This document shows positions 49,871-59,102 of a stretch of 64,000 bases of DNA, piece after piece. The notes under the pieces were generated by a model, which worked only from the letters and a program-made list of their open reading frames with translations, had not been told where the DNA came from and did not search any database. Position numbers and translations under genes: made by a program. Source of the DNA: Moellerella wisconsensis ATCC 35017 (GTDB lineage Bacteria; Pseudomonadota; Gammaproteobacteria; Enterobacterales; Enterobacteriaceae); assembly GCF_001294465.1 (NCBI RefSeq), contig NZ_LGAA01000018.1, positions 186,001-250,000 of the forward strand. Direction: 5' to 3'. The number at the start of each line of letters is the position of its first letter. Within the stretch, counting starts at the first letter, position 1.

Positions 49871-51910
49871 ATGAGCAAACTTCTAAAAGTCGCTTTTGTT
49901 TTAAGCCTTGCCACCTTTGGCAATGCAATAGCAAATACACAAGCCGTGACCGCAATCACGGCGAGTCAGTTACCCGAGCTAAAACAAGATCCACAGCATG
50001 GCATTGTGAGTGAGCGAGTTACCTCACGGTTTACTCGTTCTCATTATCGCCAATTTGATTTAAATGCTGACTTTTCAGCTAAGATCTTTGATCGTTATCT
50101 AAACATGTTGGATTATGGGCATAATGTCTTGTTACAGTCTGATGTCGATAAATACGCCAAAGATAAAACAAAAGTGGGACAGTGGCTGGAAGATGGTAAG
50201 CTTGATGCCCTGTATGACTTGTTTAATTTATCGCAAAAACGCCGATATGAACGCTTTCAGTTTGCGTTAAATCGGTTAAATCAGCCGATGAATTTTGATG
50301 GTAATGATACGATTCAGATAGATCGTAGCAAAGCCCCATGGCCGAAAAATAGCCAAGAACTGGATAAGTTATGGGATGAAAAAGTTAAATATGACTGGCT
50401 CAATCTCAAGTTAACCGGTAAAGATGATAAAGAAATTAAAGAAACTCTGACCAAACGTTATAATTTTGCGATTAAGCGTTTGTCTCAAGGTCAAAGCGAA
50501 GATGTTTTTCAATTAATCATGAATGCCTTCGCGCGCGAAATTGATCCACATACTAGCTATTTATCGCCTCGCAGTACCGAACAATTTAACTCGGAAATGA
50601 GTTTATCTCTTGAAGGTATTGGTGCGGTATTACGTCAAGATGATGATTATACTGTAATTAATTCTATGGTTCCCGGTGGGCCAGCAGCAAAAAGTAAATC
50701 ATTAGCGGTCGGCGATAAAATTATTGCAGTGGGCCAGCAAGGTAAAGGTATGGTCGATGTAGTCGGTTGGCGCCTTGATGATGTAGTCGCGTTAATTAAA
50801 GGACCCAAAGGCAGTAAAGTTCGCCTTGAAGTCTTAGCGGATAGCAAAAGTGCCAAACCGCGAACCATTACTATTTTGCGCGAGCAAATCCGTCTGGAAG
50901 ATCGCGCAGTTAAATTGAAGATTAAACAAGTTGGTAACCAAAAAGTCGGCGTTCTGGATATTCCAGGCTTCTATGTTGGTCTGACCAATGATGTTAAAAC
51001 CCAATTACAAAAAATGGCGCAAGATAATGTTTCTGCCTTAGTAATTGATTTACGAGGTAATGGTGGGGGCGCGTTAACCGAAGCTGTCTCATTATCTGGC
51101 CTGTTTATTCCGAGTGGTCCGGTAGTGCAAATCCGTGATAATAACGGACAAGTACGCCAAGACATCGATGAAGATGATGCGGTTTATTATAAAGGCCCCA
51201 TGACAGTATTGGTTGACCGGTTTAGTGCATCAGCCTCTGAAATTTTTGCGGCGGCAATGCAAGATTATGGTCGGGCATTAATTGTCGGTGAGCCGACTTT
51301 TGGTAAAGGTACGGTACAGCAACATCGCAGTTTAAGTCGAGTTTATGACCAAATGCTGCGTCCAGAATGGCCTTCATTAGGCTCAGTGCAATATACTATA
51401 CAAAAATTCTACCGTATTAATGGCGGCAGTACCCAACGAAAAGGGGTCACACCAGATATTGTGATGCCTACGGGAGTTGATCCAGCTGAAACCGGTGAAA
51501 GTTTTGAAGATAATGCGTTGCCTTGGGACAGTATTCCCGCAGCAAGTTATGAAATTCAAGGTGATGTTAAGCCGATAGTGGCAGAATTAACGGCCAAACA
51601 TCAAGCTCGGATTAGTCAAAATCCTGAGTTTAACTATATTGAAGAAGATATTGCGCGTTATAAGGCTAATAAAGAAAATAAAGATGTTATTTCTCTTAAT
51701 TATGCTCAGCGTGAAAAAGAAAATAGCGAAATTGATGCAACGAAACTTAAACGTATTAATGCGCGCTATGCTAAAGAAGGTAAACCTTTATTAAAATCAA
51801 TTGATGATTTACCAAAGGATTATGAAGGTCCTGATCCTTATTTAGATGAAAGCGTTAATATTGCGATTGATACGATTAATGTACCTTCAGGCCGTTTGTT
51901 AACTAAATAG
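49871..51910 (+). CDS. prc: Tail-specific protease Prc (Tsp)
   Basis: Prc is a periplasmic C-terminal-processing protease acting on FtsI, Lpp turnover enzymes and tagged proteins. A signal peptide (about 1-22) precedes an N-terminal domain, a PDZ domain (about 230-320) and the S41 catalytic core. The Ser-Lys dyad is at S452 (FSASASEIF) and K477 (FGKGTVQQ), matching E. coli numbering. Full length (679 aa). It is in the proQ-prc unit upstream of htpX. Confidence 0.97.
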   Translation: MSKLLKVAFVLSLATFGNAIANTQAVTAITASQLPELKQDPQHGIVSERVTSRFTRSHYRQFDLNADFSAKIFDRYLNMLDYGHNVLLQSDVDKYAKDKTKVGQWLEDGKLDALYDLFNLSQKRRYERFQFALNRLNQPMNFDGNDTIQIDRSKAPWPKNSQELDKLWDEKVKYDWLNLKLTGKDDKEIKETLTKRYNFAIKRLSQGQSEDVFQLIMNAFAREIDPHTSYLSPRSTEQFNSEMSLSLEGIGAVLRQDDDYTVINSMVPGGPAAKSKSLAVGDKIIAVGQQGKGMVDVVGWRLDDVVALIKGPKGSKVRLEVLADSKSAKPRTITILREQIRLEDRAVKLKIKQVGNQKVGVLDIPGFYVGLTNDVKTQLQKMAQDNVSALVIDLRGNGGGALTEAVSLSGLFIPSGPVVQIRDNNGQVRQDIDEDDAVYYKGPMTVLVDRFSASASEIFAAAMQDYGRALIVGEPTFGKGTVQQHRSLSRVYDQMLRPEWPSLGSVQYTIQKFYRINGGSTQRKGVTPDIVMPTGVDPAETGESFEDNALPWDSIPAASYEIQGDVKPIVAELTAKHQARISQNPEFNYIEEDIARYKANKENKDVISLNYAQREKENSEIDATKLKRINARYAKEGKPLLKSIDDLPKDYEGPDPYLDESVNIAIDTINVPSGRLLTK

Positions 51911-52323
51911 TCTCAGGCACAGATTAAGTAATCTGCTTGCGATTAGCAGATTGAAATACCAGCCTTAATTAGATTGGAGTGAAGGGATTTGCTTCAATCT
52001 ACCTTTATGCTATTAGCCCATCCGTGTTTATTCAGTATAGTTATTCAGCGCAGTTATTCAGCTTAACTCTTCGGTCTATTCCAGGCGTTTTATGCTAACT
52101 TTCATGACATTGAAAACAGCAGGTTAAATTCAAATTAGGCTAAGATAACTGATTAATAATTCGCTAATTAGTGAGCTTTGTTATCAATTATGTAAAGTTA
52201 TGTTTATTTTTATGTTTGAGGTGGTAAAAGGCTTGAAAAATTGTGAGAAAGCCTTATTTATAGCGTTAGATTCTACCGAATTAAATTCGTGTAATATTAT
52301 TTTAACCAAGGAAAGCAAATTAT
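51911..52323 (+). promoter_or_regulatory. prc-htpX intergenic region
   Basis: About 410 bp. A hairpin AATCTGCT/AGCAGATT (51930-51952) follows prc. Three copies of TTATTCAG at 52028, 52041 and 52054 with an exact 13-bp period lie mid-region. A good SD-like AAGGAAA precedes htpX. One CpxR half-site-like GTAAA is near 52193 but no second half is spaced correctly. Confidence 0.45.
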
Positions 52324-53205
52324 ATGATGCGTATAGCTTTATTCCTGCTTACAAACCTCGCGGTAATGTTTGTGTTCGGGATTATACTCTCTTTAACTGG
52401 AATACAGGGCAGTAGTGTTTCAGGTTTAATGATTATGGCGGGATTATTTGGATTTGGTGGTGCGTTTATTTCACTGCTGATGTCTAAATGGATGGCATTA
52501 AAATCGGTCGGTGGTGAAGTAATTCAATCTCCGCGTAATGATGTTGAACGCTGGTTGATAAATACCGTACAACGCCAATCACAGCAAGTAGGCATAAAAA
52601 TGCCTGAAGTGGCGATATATCATGCGCCAGATATTAATGCGTTTGCGACCGGTGCACGTCGAGATGCTTCGCTGGTGGCCGTGAGTACTGGATTATTAGA
52701 AAATATGAGCCGTGACGAGGCAGAAGCGGTTATTGCTCATGAAATTAGTCATATTGCTAATGGTGATATGGTAACAATGACCTTATTGCAAGGGGTAGTA
52801 AATACCTTTGTTATCTTTATCTCACGTATTTTGGCTCAAGTAGTGGCTGGATTTTTATCTAATAATAATGATGAAAATGAAAGCAGCAACGGTAATCCTA
52901 TGGTCTATTTTGCCGTGTCGATGGTGCTTGAAATTGTGTTTGGTATTTTGGCCAGCATCATTACTATGTGGTTCTCTCGTCATCGCGAGTTCCATGCAGA
53001 TGCAGGCTCGGCTCAATTAGTTGGTAAAGAGAAAATGATCGCCGCATTGCAGCGCTTAAAAACCAGTTATGAGCCACAAGAAGCCAGCAGTATGATGGCA
53101 TTTTGTATCAATGGTAATGGTAAATCATTCAGTGAATTATTTTTATCTCATCCACCATTAGATAAACGCATCGAAGCTCTACGTTCTGGTGATTATTTGA
53201 AATAA
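52324..53205 (+). CDS. htpX: Protease HtpX
   Basis: A 293-aa inner-membrane M48-family zinc metalloprotease involved in membrane-protein quality control. Two N-terminal membrane helices (about 4-24 and 34-54) are followed by the catalytic HEISH at 139-143 and [13 protein letters not shown] with the third zinc ligand region; a further pair of helices lies between. Length matches E. coli. CpxAR control is known in E. coli but no complete CpxR box is visible here. Confidence 0.96.
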   Translation: MMRIALFLLTNLAVMFVFGIILSLTGIQGSSVSGLMIMAGLFGFGGAFISLLMSKWMALKSVGGEVIQSPRNDVERWLINTVQRQSQQVGIKMPEVAIYHAPDINAFATGARRDASLVAVSTGLLENMSRDEAEAVIAHEISHIANGDMVTMTLLQGVVNTFVIFISRILAQVVAGFLSNNNDENESSNGNPMVYFAVSMVLEIVFGILASIITMWFSRHREFHADAGSAQLVGKEKMIAALQRLKTSYEPQEASSMMAFCINGNGKSFSELFLSHPPLDKRIEALRSGDYLK

Positions 53206-53234
53206 TTGCATTAAATCGCTAAAAAGTCATATTG

Positions 53235-53285
53235 ACTGCACCTCAAACGTTGAAATAGTACGGAGTAGGGTGCAGTTTTTATTTT
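53235..53285 (+). terminator. Intrinsic terminator of htpX
   Basis: ACTGCACC (53235-53242) pairs with GGTGCAGT (53269-53276) and is followed by TTTTA-TTTTT. The loop is long but partially self-complementary. Confidence 0.75.
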
Positions 53286-53458
53286 TAATGAACACAAAAT
53301 AATTTTGAATCGTCGAATATGATGAATATCATGGCTAAATAATTTTATCGCGATAAGCTGCTATTCTATTAAGAGTTAATATTAATAGCTAATTGAACAG
53401 TCATATTGGATAAATACATTATATTAGACAATAACTAAAACCTTGCAGAGGAAGCTTT

Positions 53459-53740
53459 ATGGATACATTAGTCGCAACATTAGTATTCGGTAATGATTTT
53501 ATCAATGCGGTTAATCCTGCGCGCTTGATCCCGTTTAAATTTGAAATTTATCAAAATGATCAGGGATTCTATCATCGTATATATAAAGAAGTGGGGATGG
53601 CGGCGGCTAATTTAGGGCTGGTGTATAAAGTCTGGGCTTTTGAAGAACAAAAAAGCTGGGAATACGGAAATAAGCAGATTCAATTAGCGGATTATATTGC
53701 ACATTGCCAAGATCTTTATGCGGGAAAAGTTAAAGATTAG
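53459..53740 (+). CDS. Unrecognised 93-aa protein
   Basis: I do not recognise this protein. It is soluble, with no signal peptide or membrane segment, rich in aromatic residues (YQNDQGFYHRIYKEVG, FEEQKSWEYG) and mildly acidic. AGAGGAAG sits 4-8 nt before the ATG, and terminators lie on both sides, so it looks like a real monocistronic gene. It separates htpX from yecF. Codon use resembles its neighbours. Function cannot be inferred. Confidence 0.75.
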   Translation: MDTLVATLVFGNDFINAVNPARLIPFKFEIYQNDQGFYHRIYKEVGMAAANLGLVYKVWAFEEQKSWEYGNKQIQLADYIAHCQDLYAGKVKD

Positions 53741-53785
53741 CGCGCAGTAGTCAGCGATTTAGACCAGCAAATTGATGGCTAAAAA

Positions 53786-53840
53786 AGCCCCTTCAGAATA
53801 GATGATGCACTGAAGGGGCTAAATATCTCGGAGATATTTT
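53786..53840. terminator. Double hairpin between the 93-aa gene and yecF
   Basis: AGCCCCTTCAG (53786-53796) pairs with CTGAAGGGGCT (53810-53820) and has TTTTTT on the minus strand, suiting yecF. A second hairpin (AATATCT/AGATATT with five T) follows on the plus strand, suiting the 93-aa gene. Confidence 0.88.
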
Positions 53841-53862
53841 TAGTATTTACCTAGTAAGTTAT

Positions 53863-54084
53863 TTATTGGCGATAAGCTGTTTTAATTTGTTCTAAGGTGC
53901 TTTTATAGGTTTCTGCTTGGCTGCAATCTTCCATTGCGGCAACTTCACGATCCATCTTAATCAATATTTTACCGGCATCGGCTTGACCCAATGCTTTGAG
54001 CATATGAGTTAATAGATTTTTTAAGCAGGTAACTTCATCAGCCAATACATTGATATCTGCAGATGTTGGGAAATTGTTTTTCAT
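53863..54084 (-). CDS. yecF: DUF2594 protein YecF
   Basis: A 73-aa cytoplasmic protein matching YecF (E. coli 74 aa): LADEVTCLKNLLTHMLKALGQADAGK and the C-terminal EQIKTAYRQ are conserved. Two cysteines at about C20 and C54. Function unknown. It diverges from nnrD. Confidence 0.9.
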   Translation of the reverse strand: MKNNFPTSADINVLADEVTCLKNLLTHMLKALGQADAGKILIKMDREVAAMEDCSQAETYKSTLEQIKTAYRQ

Positions 54085-54211
54085 TGCTATATTCCTTGAA
54101 ATTTACTGAATGATTGACTAATTTTACCATAAAAGAATCGGTTAAAATTTAAAAAACTAATTAAACATGACGATTAAATTTATCTAATTTATACAGTCAG
54201 GAGGGTAAACC

Positions 54212-55069
54212 ATGCTGACGCAAGCCGAAAAAGACTTATTAGCCCAACGATTCCCTTATTTAACGGCTGTTCGCCCTGAAGAGAGTAACAAAGGTACCTT
54301 TGGCACCCTGGGAATTATTGGCAGCGCGCCACAAATGAATGGTGCCTGTGTATTAGCAGGAAGTGCAGCATTAAAAACTGGCTGTGGTAAAGTTATCATT
54401 GGTTTTAATCAAAATAAATTACCTTTAGCAATAGTAGAGAATGCACCTGAACTAATATTAAATATTGCTAATGAGTTAATTAATAATAAGCATATCACCG
54501 CATGGGTGATTGGCTGTGGATTAGGAATGCAATTAGCCGCAGTTATATTAATAAAAAATATGTTGCAGTATATTAATAATGGAGCCAAAGTTTTAATTGA
54601 TGCAGATGGACTGAATATATTATCAATACAGGCTGAAACGATAAAATTAACTGAGAATTGTATTATTACGCCGCATCCTAAAGAGGCATCAAGATTATTA
54701 GCTTGTAGTGTGGAAAAAATACAACAAAATAGAGTTGAAAGTGCAATAAAGCTGGCAAAAATATATCATTGCTGGGTTGTATTAAAAGGCCATGCAACAG
54801 TGATTGCTGCACCCAATGGAAAAACTTGGGTTAATGAGACAGGAAATTCTGGATTAGCGACTGCCGGGAGTGGCGATGTACTATCCGGTATTATTGGTAG
54901 TTTACTGGCCCAAAATATCCCGCTTTCAGAAGCGGTACGAGCGGGTGTATGGTTACATGGTAAAGCCGCAGACGACTTAGTATCTCAAGGTATTGGTCCG
55001 ATCGGTTTGACTGCACATGAATTAATTAACGCTGTAAGAATGCTACGGAATCAGCTAATTAGCCGCTAA
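54212..55069 (+). CDS. nnrD: ADP/ATP-dependent NAD(P)H-hydrate dehydratase (NnrD-type)
   Basis: A 285-aa ribokinase-like enzyme that repairs damaged NAD(P)H-hydrates. It corresponds to the C-terminal domain of E. coli Nnr (YjeF) and stands alone here without the epimerase half. The signature NETGNSGLATAGSGDVLSGIIG (near residue 213) and DADGLNIL, TPHPKEASRLL are conserved. AGGAGG precedes the ATG. Roughly 70 % of the central codons end in A or T, somewhat more AT-rich than neighbours, hinting at separate origin. Confidence 0.9.
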   Translation: MLTQAEKDLLAQRFPYLTAVRPEESNKGTFGTLGIIGSAPQMNGACVLAGSAALKTGCGKVIIGFNQNKLPLAIVENAPELILNIANELINNKHITAWVIGCGLGMQLAAVILIKNMLQYINNGAKVLIDADGLNILSIQAETIKLTENCIITPHPKEASRLLACSVEKIQQNRVESAIKLAKIYHCWVVLKGHATVIAAPNGKTWVNETGNSGLATAGSGDVLSGIIGSLLAQNIPLSEAVRAGVWLHGKAADDLVSQGIGPIGLTAHELINAVRMLRNQLISR

Positions 55070-55324
55070 TCATATCTGTTAAATTGAATTTTTGTTCATT
55101 TTAAAACGCTTAATAAACGTGATATAGTTCACACATTGCGTTTTCACTATTTTGTTAATGTGACATTTTAATTTGCAATAACAAAAATGCCTGAAAAACT
55201 TATTGATTGTCCGTAGTACACAATAATATCTAATTACTATTGTGTATTTTATATATCGGCTATTACGTTATATATTAAGGGCTAAATATTGTGTGCCATG
55301 TTTTACGGATTAAGCAAATAAACT

Positions 55325-56542
55325 ATGAACAATATATCACAGGTTTCTAGAAAAACGGCGTGGACTCGGGTTATCGCCTTATCTATTGCCGCTTTTGTAT
55401 TTAATACTACTGAATTCGTGCCCGTTGCTTTATTAAGTGATATAGCGGAAAGTTTTAATATGTCAGCGGCACATACTGGGTTGATAATAACTATTTATGC
55501 TTGGGTTGTGGCATTAATGTCATTACCGTTAATGTTATTAACCAGTAAAATTGAGCGTAGAAAATTATTAGCGATTTTATTTATTATTTTCGTCATCAGT
55601 CATATCGTTTCAGGCTTCGCTTGGAGCTTTGAAGTATTGGTTGGCGGACGCATTGGGATAGCTTTATCACATGCGGTGTTCTGGTCGATAACAGCCTCAT
55701 TAGCCATTAGGGTAGCCCCGCCGGGTAAAAAAGCTCAAGCTCTAGGGTTATTGGCCACCGGAACGGCTTTAGCGACAGTACTTGGGTTACCAATTGGACG
55801 AATTATTGGCCAATGGCTTGGCTGGCGAGTTACCTTTTTATGTATTGGTGCTATTGCCTTATTTACTATGATTATACTGGTGCGTTTTTTACCGAAATTA
55901 CCGAGCGAACATTCTGGTACCTTTAAAAGTTTGCCCGTAATTTTAAAACGACCTGCACTGGTTGGTATTTTCGCATTAACGGTGATTGTGATGACCGCAC
56001 ACTTTACGGCATATAGCTATATTGAGCCTTTTGTGCGTGAAGTTGCTCGTCAAAGTGAAGATTTTACCACCTTGATTTTATTGATTTTTGGTGGTGCAGG
56101 GATTATTGGTAGTGTAATTTTTGGTCGCTATAGTAATAAATTAGGATTGGTTTTCTTACCGGCAGCGATAGCGATGTTAACCGTGAGTTTGTTATTCTTA
56201 ATGAAGGTAGGCGGTGAAAGTTGGTCATTAATTCTGCTGACTATTTTCTGGGGAATGGCGATTATGTGTATTGGTTTAGGTATGCAGGTTAAAGTGATTG
56301 ATTTATCACCGGATGCGACTGACCTATCAATGGCTATTTTCTCTGGCATTGTTAATTTAGGTATTGGTGGCGGGGCGTTATTGGGGAACCAAGTGATCAC
56401 CCATTTAGGAATGACTAATATCGGCTATGTCGGGGCTGGGTTAAGCTTTCTGTCTCTGTTATGGTGCGTATATATCTTTAGGCGTTATCGTCAGGCGTTT
56501 AGTGATATTACACCACCGGCAGCGAGTTCAACCTCTATTTAA
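55325..56542 (+). CDS. sotB: Sugar efflux transporter SotB (MFS)
   Basis: A 405-aa MFS exporter with 12 predicted membrane helices, matching E. coli SotB (YdeA): [41 protein letters not shown] (loop 2-3 motif A), and [17 protein letters not shown]. Family members export arabinose, IPTG and related compounds; the natural substrate is uncertain. It has its own terminator. ATG start without a strong Shine-Dalgarno. Confidence 0.92.
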   Translation: MNNISQVSRKTAWTRVIALSIAAFVFNTTEFVPVALLSDIAESFNMSAAHTGLIITIYAWVVALMSLPLMLLTSKIERRKLLAILFIIFVISHIVSGFAWSFEVLVGGRIGIALSHAVFWSITASLAIRVAPPGKKAQALGLLATGTALATVLGLPIGRIIGQWLGWRVTFLCIGAIALFTMIILVRFLPKLPSEHSGTFKSLPVILKRPALVGIFALTVIVMTAHFTAYSYIEPFVREVARQSEDFTTLILLIFGGAGIIGSVIFGRYSNKLGLVFLPAAIAMLTVSLLFLMKVGGESWSLILLTIFWGMAIMCIGLGMQVKVIDLSPDATDLSMAIFSGIVNLGIGGGALLGNQVITHLGMTNIGYVGAGLSFLSLLWCVYIFRRYRQAFSDITPPAASSTSI

Positions 56543-56626
56543 ATTAAACTACGTGACGCTGTCACGATAGACTTAATTCCGTACCGTGAGACTTGACGGT
56601 CGTATTCGAGCTAAATTTAGTCATAT

Positions 56627-56676
56627 AACCCGAGTTTATTGCGTCTTATTTTAGGCCATAAGCTCGGGTTTTTTTA
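56627..56676 (+). terminator. Intrinsic terminator of sotB
   Basis: AACCCGAG (56627-56634) pairs with CTCGGGTT (56663-56670), extended by TTTAT/ATAA, and is followed by seven T residues. Confidence 0.85.
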
Positions 56677-56715
56677 TCTCAATTAAGCGGTAAAAAAATC
56701 TTGTCATTAGTAATT

Positions 56716-56728
56716 GTTATGTTATAAC
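56716..56728 (+). promoter_or_regulatory. Zur box upstream of zinT
   Basis: GTTATGTTATAAC matches the Zur palindrome core GTTATANTATAAC at all but one position. It lies 43-55 bp before the chosen zinT start. Zur repression of zinT under zinc sufficiency is established in E. coli. Confidence 0.75.
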
Positions 56729-56770
56729 ATAATTTAAAATAAAATGGTTTCATTGATAGGATTAGCTTTC

Positions 56771-57433
56771 ATGACACGCAACTCATTGTTTATTTCTTTA
56801 GTCGCCTTAGCGGGTAGTTTTTCATTTTTCAGTATTTCTGCATTAGCGCATGGTGGGCATAGCCACAGTCATCCGCCACAAACCGAAGAAGCACGTTTGG
56901 CAAGTGACGGTATATTTAAGGATGATGCAGTCAAAAATCGGCCCTTGAGTAATTGGGATGGGGTCTGGCAGTCAGTTAACCCCTATTTATTAAACGGTGA
57001 TTTAGATCCTGTTTTACAGGCAAAAGCGCAAAAAGATCCGCAAAAAACCGTGGAGCAATATCGTCAATATTATAAAATGGGCTATGCGACTGATATAGAT
57101 ATGATTGGTATCGAAGATAACGTGATTGAATTCCATCAAGGCGATAAGGTCAGCGCCTGTGAATATCATTATTCTGGTTTTAAAATATTACACTATGCTT
57201 CAGGTAAGAAGGGCGTACGTTATTTATTTGAATGCGCTAAAGGCGATGCTGATGCTCCGAAATATGTACAATTTAGCGATCACATTATTCAGCCGCAACA
57301 ATCAGCCCATTTTCATATTTATATGGGAAATAGCTCGCAAGAAAAATTATTAGAGCAAATGGACAATTGGCCGACCTATTATCCCTACTCACTAAATGCC
57401 GCACAAATTGTCGATGAAATGTTACATCATTAA
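56771..57433 (+). CDS. zinT: Periplasmic zinc/cadmium-binding protein ZinT
   Basis: A 220-aa periplasmic protein of the ZinT (YodA) lipocalin-like family that helps recruit zinc for ZnuABC. A signal peptide (about 1-27) is followed by the His-rich HGGHSHSH segment and the core NWDGVWQSVNPYL, IGIEDNVIEFH and SAHFHIYMGN (metal-binding histidines). The ATG at 56771 has AGGA about 9 nt upstream; an ATG at 56744 lacks one. A Zur-like box precedes it. Confidence 0.94.
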   Translation: MTRNSLFISLVALAGSFSFFSISALAHGGHSHSHPPQTEEARLASDGIFKDDAVKNRPLSNWDGVWQSVNPYLLNGDLDPVLQAKAQKDPQKTVEQYRQYYKMGYATDIDMIGIEDNVIEFHQGDKVSACEYHYSGFKILHYASGKKGVRYLFECAKGDADAPKYVQFSDHIIQPQQSAHFHIYMGNSSQEKLLEQMDNWPTYYPYSLNAAQIVDEMLHH

Positions 57434-57467
57434 TATATTCAGCTATAAAAAATAATTTTCCATAATT

Positions 57468-57502
57468 AAAACCCACTTAAAACAGTATTAAGTGGGTTTT
57501 TT
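57468..57502 (+). terminator. Intrinsic terminator of zinT
   Basis: AAACCCACTTA pairs with TAAGTGGGTTT around a 10-nt loop and is followed by TTTTTT. Confidence 0.92.
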
Positions 57503-57579
57503 GTCGTTTTTAGTACTGGTTAAGTGTGTTAAATTTCACCGTGCTTATTATTTGCTTTAATTTTAATATAGGTGAGAAT

Positions 57580-57912
57580 ATAAAAGGTCTGGGGCTATTA
57601 ATTTTATCAATTCTTGCGGAAGTAATTGCCACTACAACATTAAAGGCTTCTGATGGATTTAGTCGATTTTGGCCTTCACTGATAGTCATTATCGGTTATG
57701 CAGTTTCGTTTTGGGGCTTATCGCAAGTGGTTAAAACAATGCCTTTGGGCATCGCTTATGCCATTTGGTCAGGTTTAGGTATTGTATTAGTTTCTATTGC
57801 GGCGATGTTTATTTATCAGCAAAAACTCGATCTGCCTGCGGTGATCGGTATGCTACTTATCATCGCGGGAGTATTAGTTATTAATATATTATCTAAAAGT
57901 GGAACCCATTAA
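57580..57912 (+). CDS. SMR-family multidrug efflux protein (EmrE-like)
   Basis: A small multidrug resistance transporter with four membrane helices that exports cationic compounds by proton antiport. The essential membrane glutamate is in ILAEVIATTTLKASDGF, and GIAYAIWSGLGIVLVS, QKLDLPAVIGMLLIIAGV match EmrE strongly. Family alignment puts the start at an ATA codon (57580), which makes the key residue E14 exactly as in EmrE, with AGGTGAG upstream. No ATG lies nearby; GTG codons at 57526 or 57541 would give unusual N-terminal extensions. The gene may use a non-standard start or have a mutated one. Confidence 0.82.
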   Translation: MKGLGLLILSILAEVIATTTLKASDGFSRFWPSLIVIIGYAVSFWGLSQVVKTMPLGIAYAIWSGLGIVLVSIAAMFIYQQKLDLPAVIGMLLIIAGVLVINILSKSGTH

Positions 57913-57980
57913 TTTTAGATAGTGCGAATATTCGGCTAGCATACGCTGGCAGTCGCAAGCACAAGTCAGCGGAGATAATA

Positions 57981-58277
57981 ATGAATCGGTTTACTGGTAA
58001 TATCGCATCATTAACGGTATTGGGAATAATATTGAGCATAGTTTCAGGTTGCAGTAATTCTTCAGCACAGCAAAAACAACGACAATATGTTAATCAAGAT
58101 GCTGATTATGCTCGACAAGTGATTAATTTGGGGCCAGGGATCAACGAAGCCTGTACTTCTGCCGGAGGCATTCCTTCGCTAACTCAGCAGTTAGACGGCG
58201 CCAAAACACCCGTATGTCAGTTTGCTAATGGCAAACGATGTGATATTGATGCCATTCAATATGGTAGCTGTTTATAA
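57981..58277 (+). CDS. DUF333 lipoprotein
   Basis: A 98-aa lipoprotein. The signal peptide ends VSGC (C24 lipidated). The mature part has a DUF333 core, ACTSAGGIPSLTQQLDGAKTPVCQFANGKRCD, with three to four cysteines likely forming disulphides. E. coli YoaF and YhhH-like lipoproteins carry this domain; function unknown. GGAG lies upstream of ATG with good spacing. It precedes a clear terminator. Confidence 0.85.
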   Translation: MNRFTGNIASLTVLGIILSIVSGCSNSSAQQKQRQYVNQDADYARQVINLGPGINEACTSAGGIPSLTQQLDGAKTPVCQFANGKRCDIDAIQYGSCL

Positions 58278-58295
58278 CAGTAGGCAGCAGAATAA

Positions 58296-58327
58296 AAATA
58301 GCCAGTTTTTGCAACCTGGCTATTTTT
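58296..58327 (+). terminator. Intrinsic terminator of the DUF333 lipoprotein gene
   Basis: AAAATAGCCAG pairs with CTGGCTATTTTT; the T-run follows on the plus strand and A-run on the other side would serve dsbB as well. Confidence 0.9.
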
Positions 58328-58392
58328 GTAGATATTAATGATTGAATTATTACTATTAGCTATTTAGTTATTGGGGATAGTGAAATAACGGA

Positions 58393-58917
58393 TTATTTCT
58401 GCTTAGCAGCAAAAAATTGACTCAACGTAACAATAATTGCCATCAATAAATAAACTGCAAATACACCAATTAACCACTGCGGCATATCCCAGCCTAAAAA
58501 GATCCATTGTCTGACTGAACAATCTCCGGTGGCTTCAAATACTGCCGGAACCCATTGATTAAGCGGTAGCCATTCAGGGAAATTGACAAAAAAATCACAG
58601 GAGGCAAAAGGTGAAGGATAAAGCTGTAACATCGTATGTTCCCAAGCTAAATCCAGCCCGCGCCAAGCACTGTAAATCCATACAATAATCGCTAGCCAGC
58701 GTAATAATCTATTCTGTGGAGCAATCGCACCAATTAACCCAGCAGCAATAATCCCTAATAATGCGATGCGTTCATAAATACACATGACACAAGGCTGTAA
58801 TTTCATTACATGCTGAAAATAAAGTGCGGCACATTCCAGCATTAATGCAATAAAAGCCATTAATAGCCATGCTCCTCTTCCTTTTGAGCAGGAATTAAAA
58901 TATCTGAGCATACTCAT
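58393..58917 (-). CDS. dsbB: Disulphide bond formation protein DsbB
   Basis: DsbB is an inner-membrane quinone reductase that reoxidises DsbA. The 174-aa protein has four predicted helices and the two catalytic cysteine pairs: C43/C46 (QPCVMC, usually CVLC) in loop 1, and C107/C133 in loop 2, equivalent to E. coli C41/C44/C104/C130. Next to nhaB, as in E. coli. Confidence 0.96.
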   Translation of the reverse strand: MSMLRYFNSCSKGRGAWLLMAFIALMLECAALYFQHVMKLQPCVMCIYERIALLGIIAAGLIGAIAPQNRLLRWLAIIVWIYSAWRGLDLAWEHTMLQLYPSPFASCDFFVNFPEWLPLNQWVPAVFEATGDCSVRQWIFLGWDMPQWLIGVFAVYLLMAIIVTLSQFFAAKQK

Positions 58918-59102
58918 TTCCCTAAGTTTATTAATGGCTGATATTTTGCCGTGTTATGTTGAGCAAAAAAAGGATTATCGCCAATTTGTCGCTATATTAT
59001 GGGCTAATTTACTTAATCTTACGATTGTTATATCGGTGTGAATGTTACTTTAAACACCGATATAACAGTGATGTAATAACGAATAACAGGATTCATGCCT
59101 AT

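Noticed and set aside
52200-52415. Small open frame before htpX
   Set aside because: It overlaps the htpX start in another frame and has no family features.
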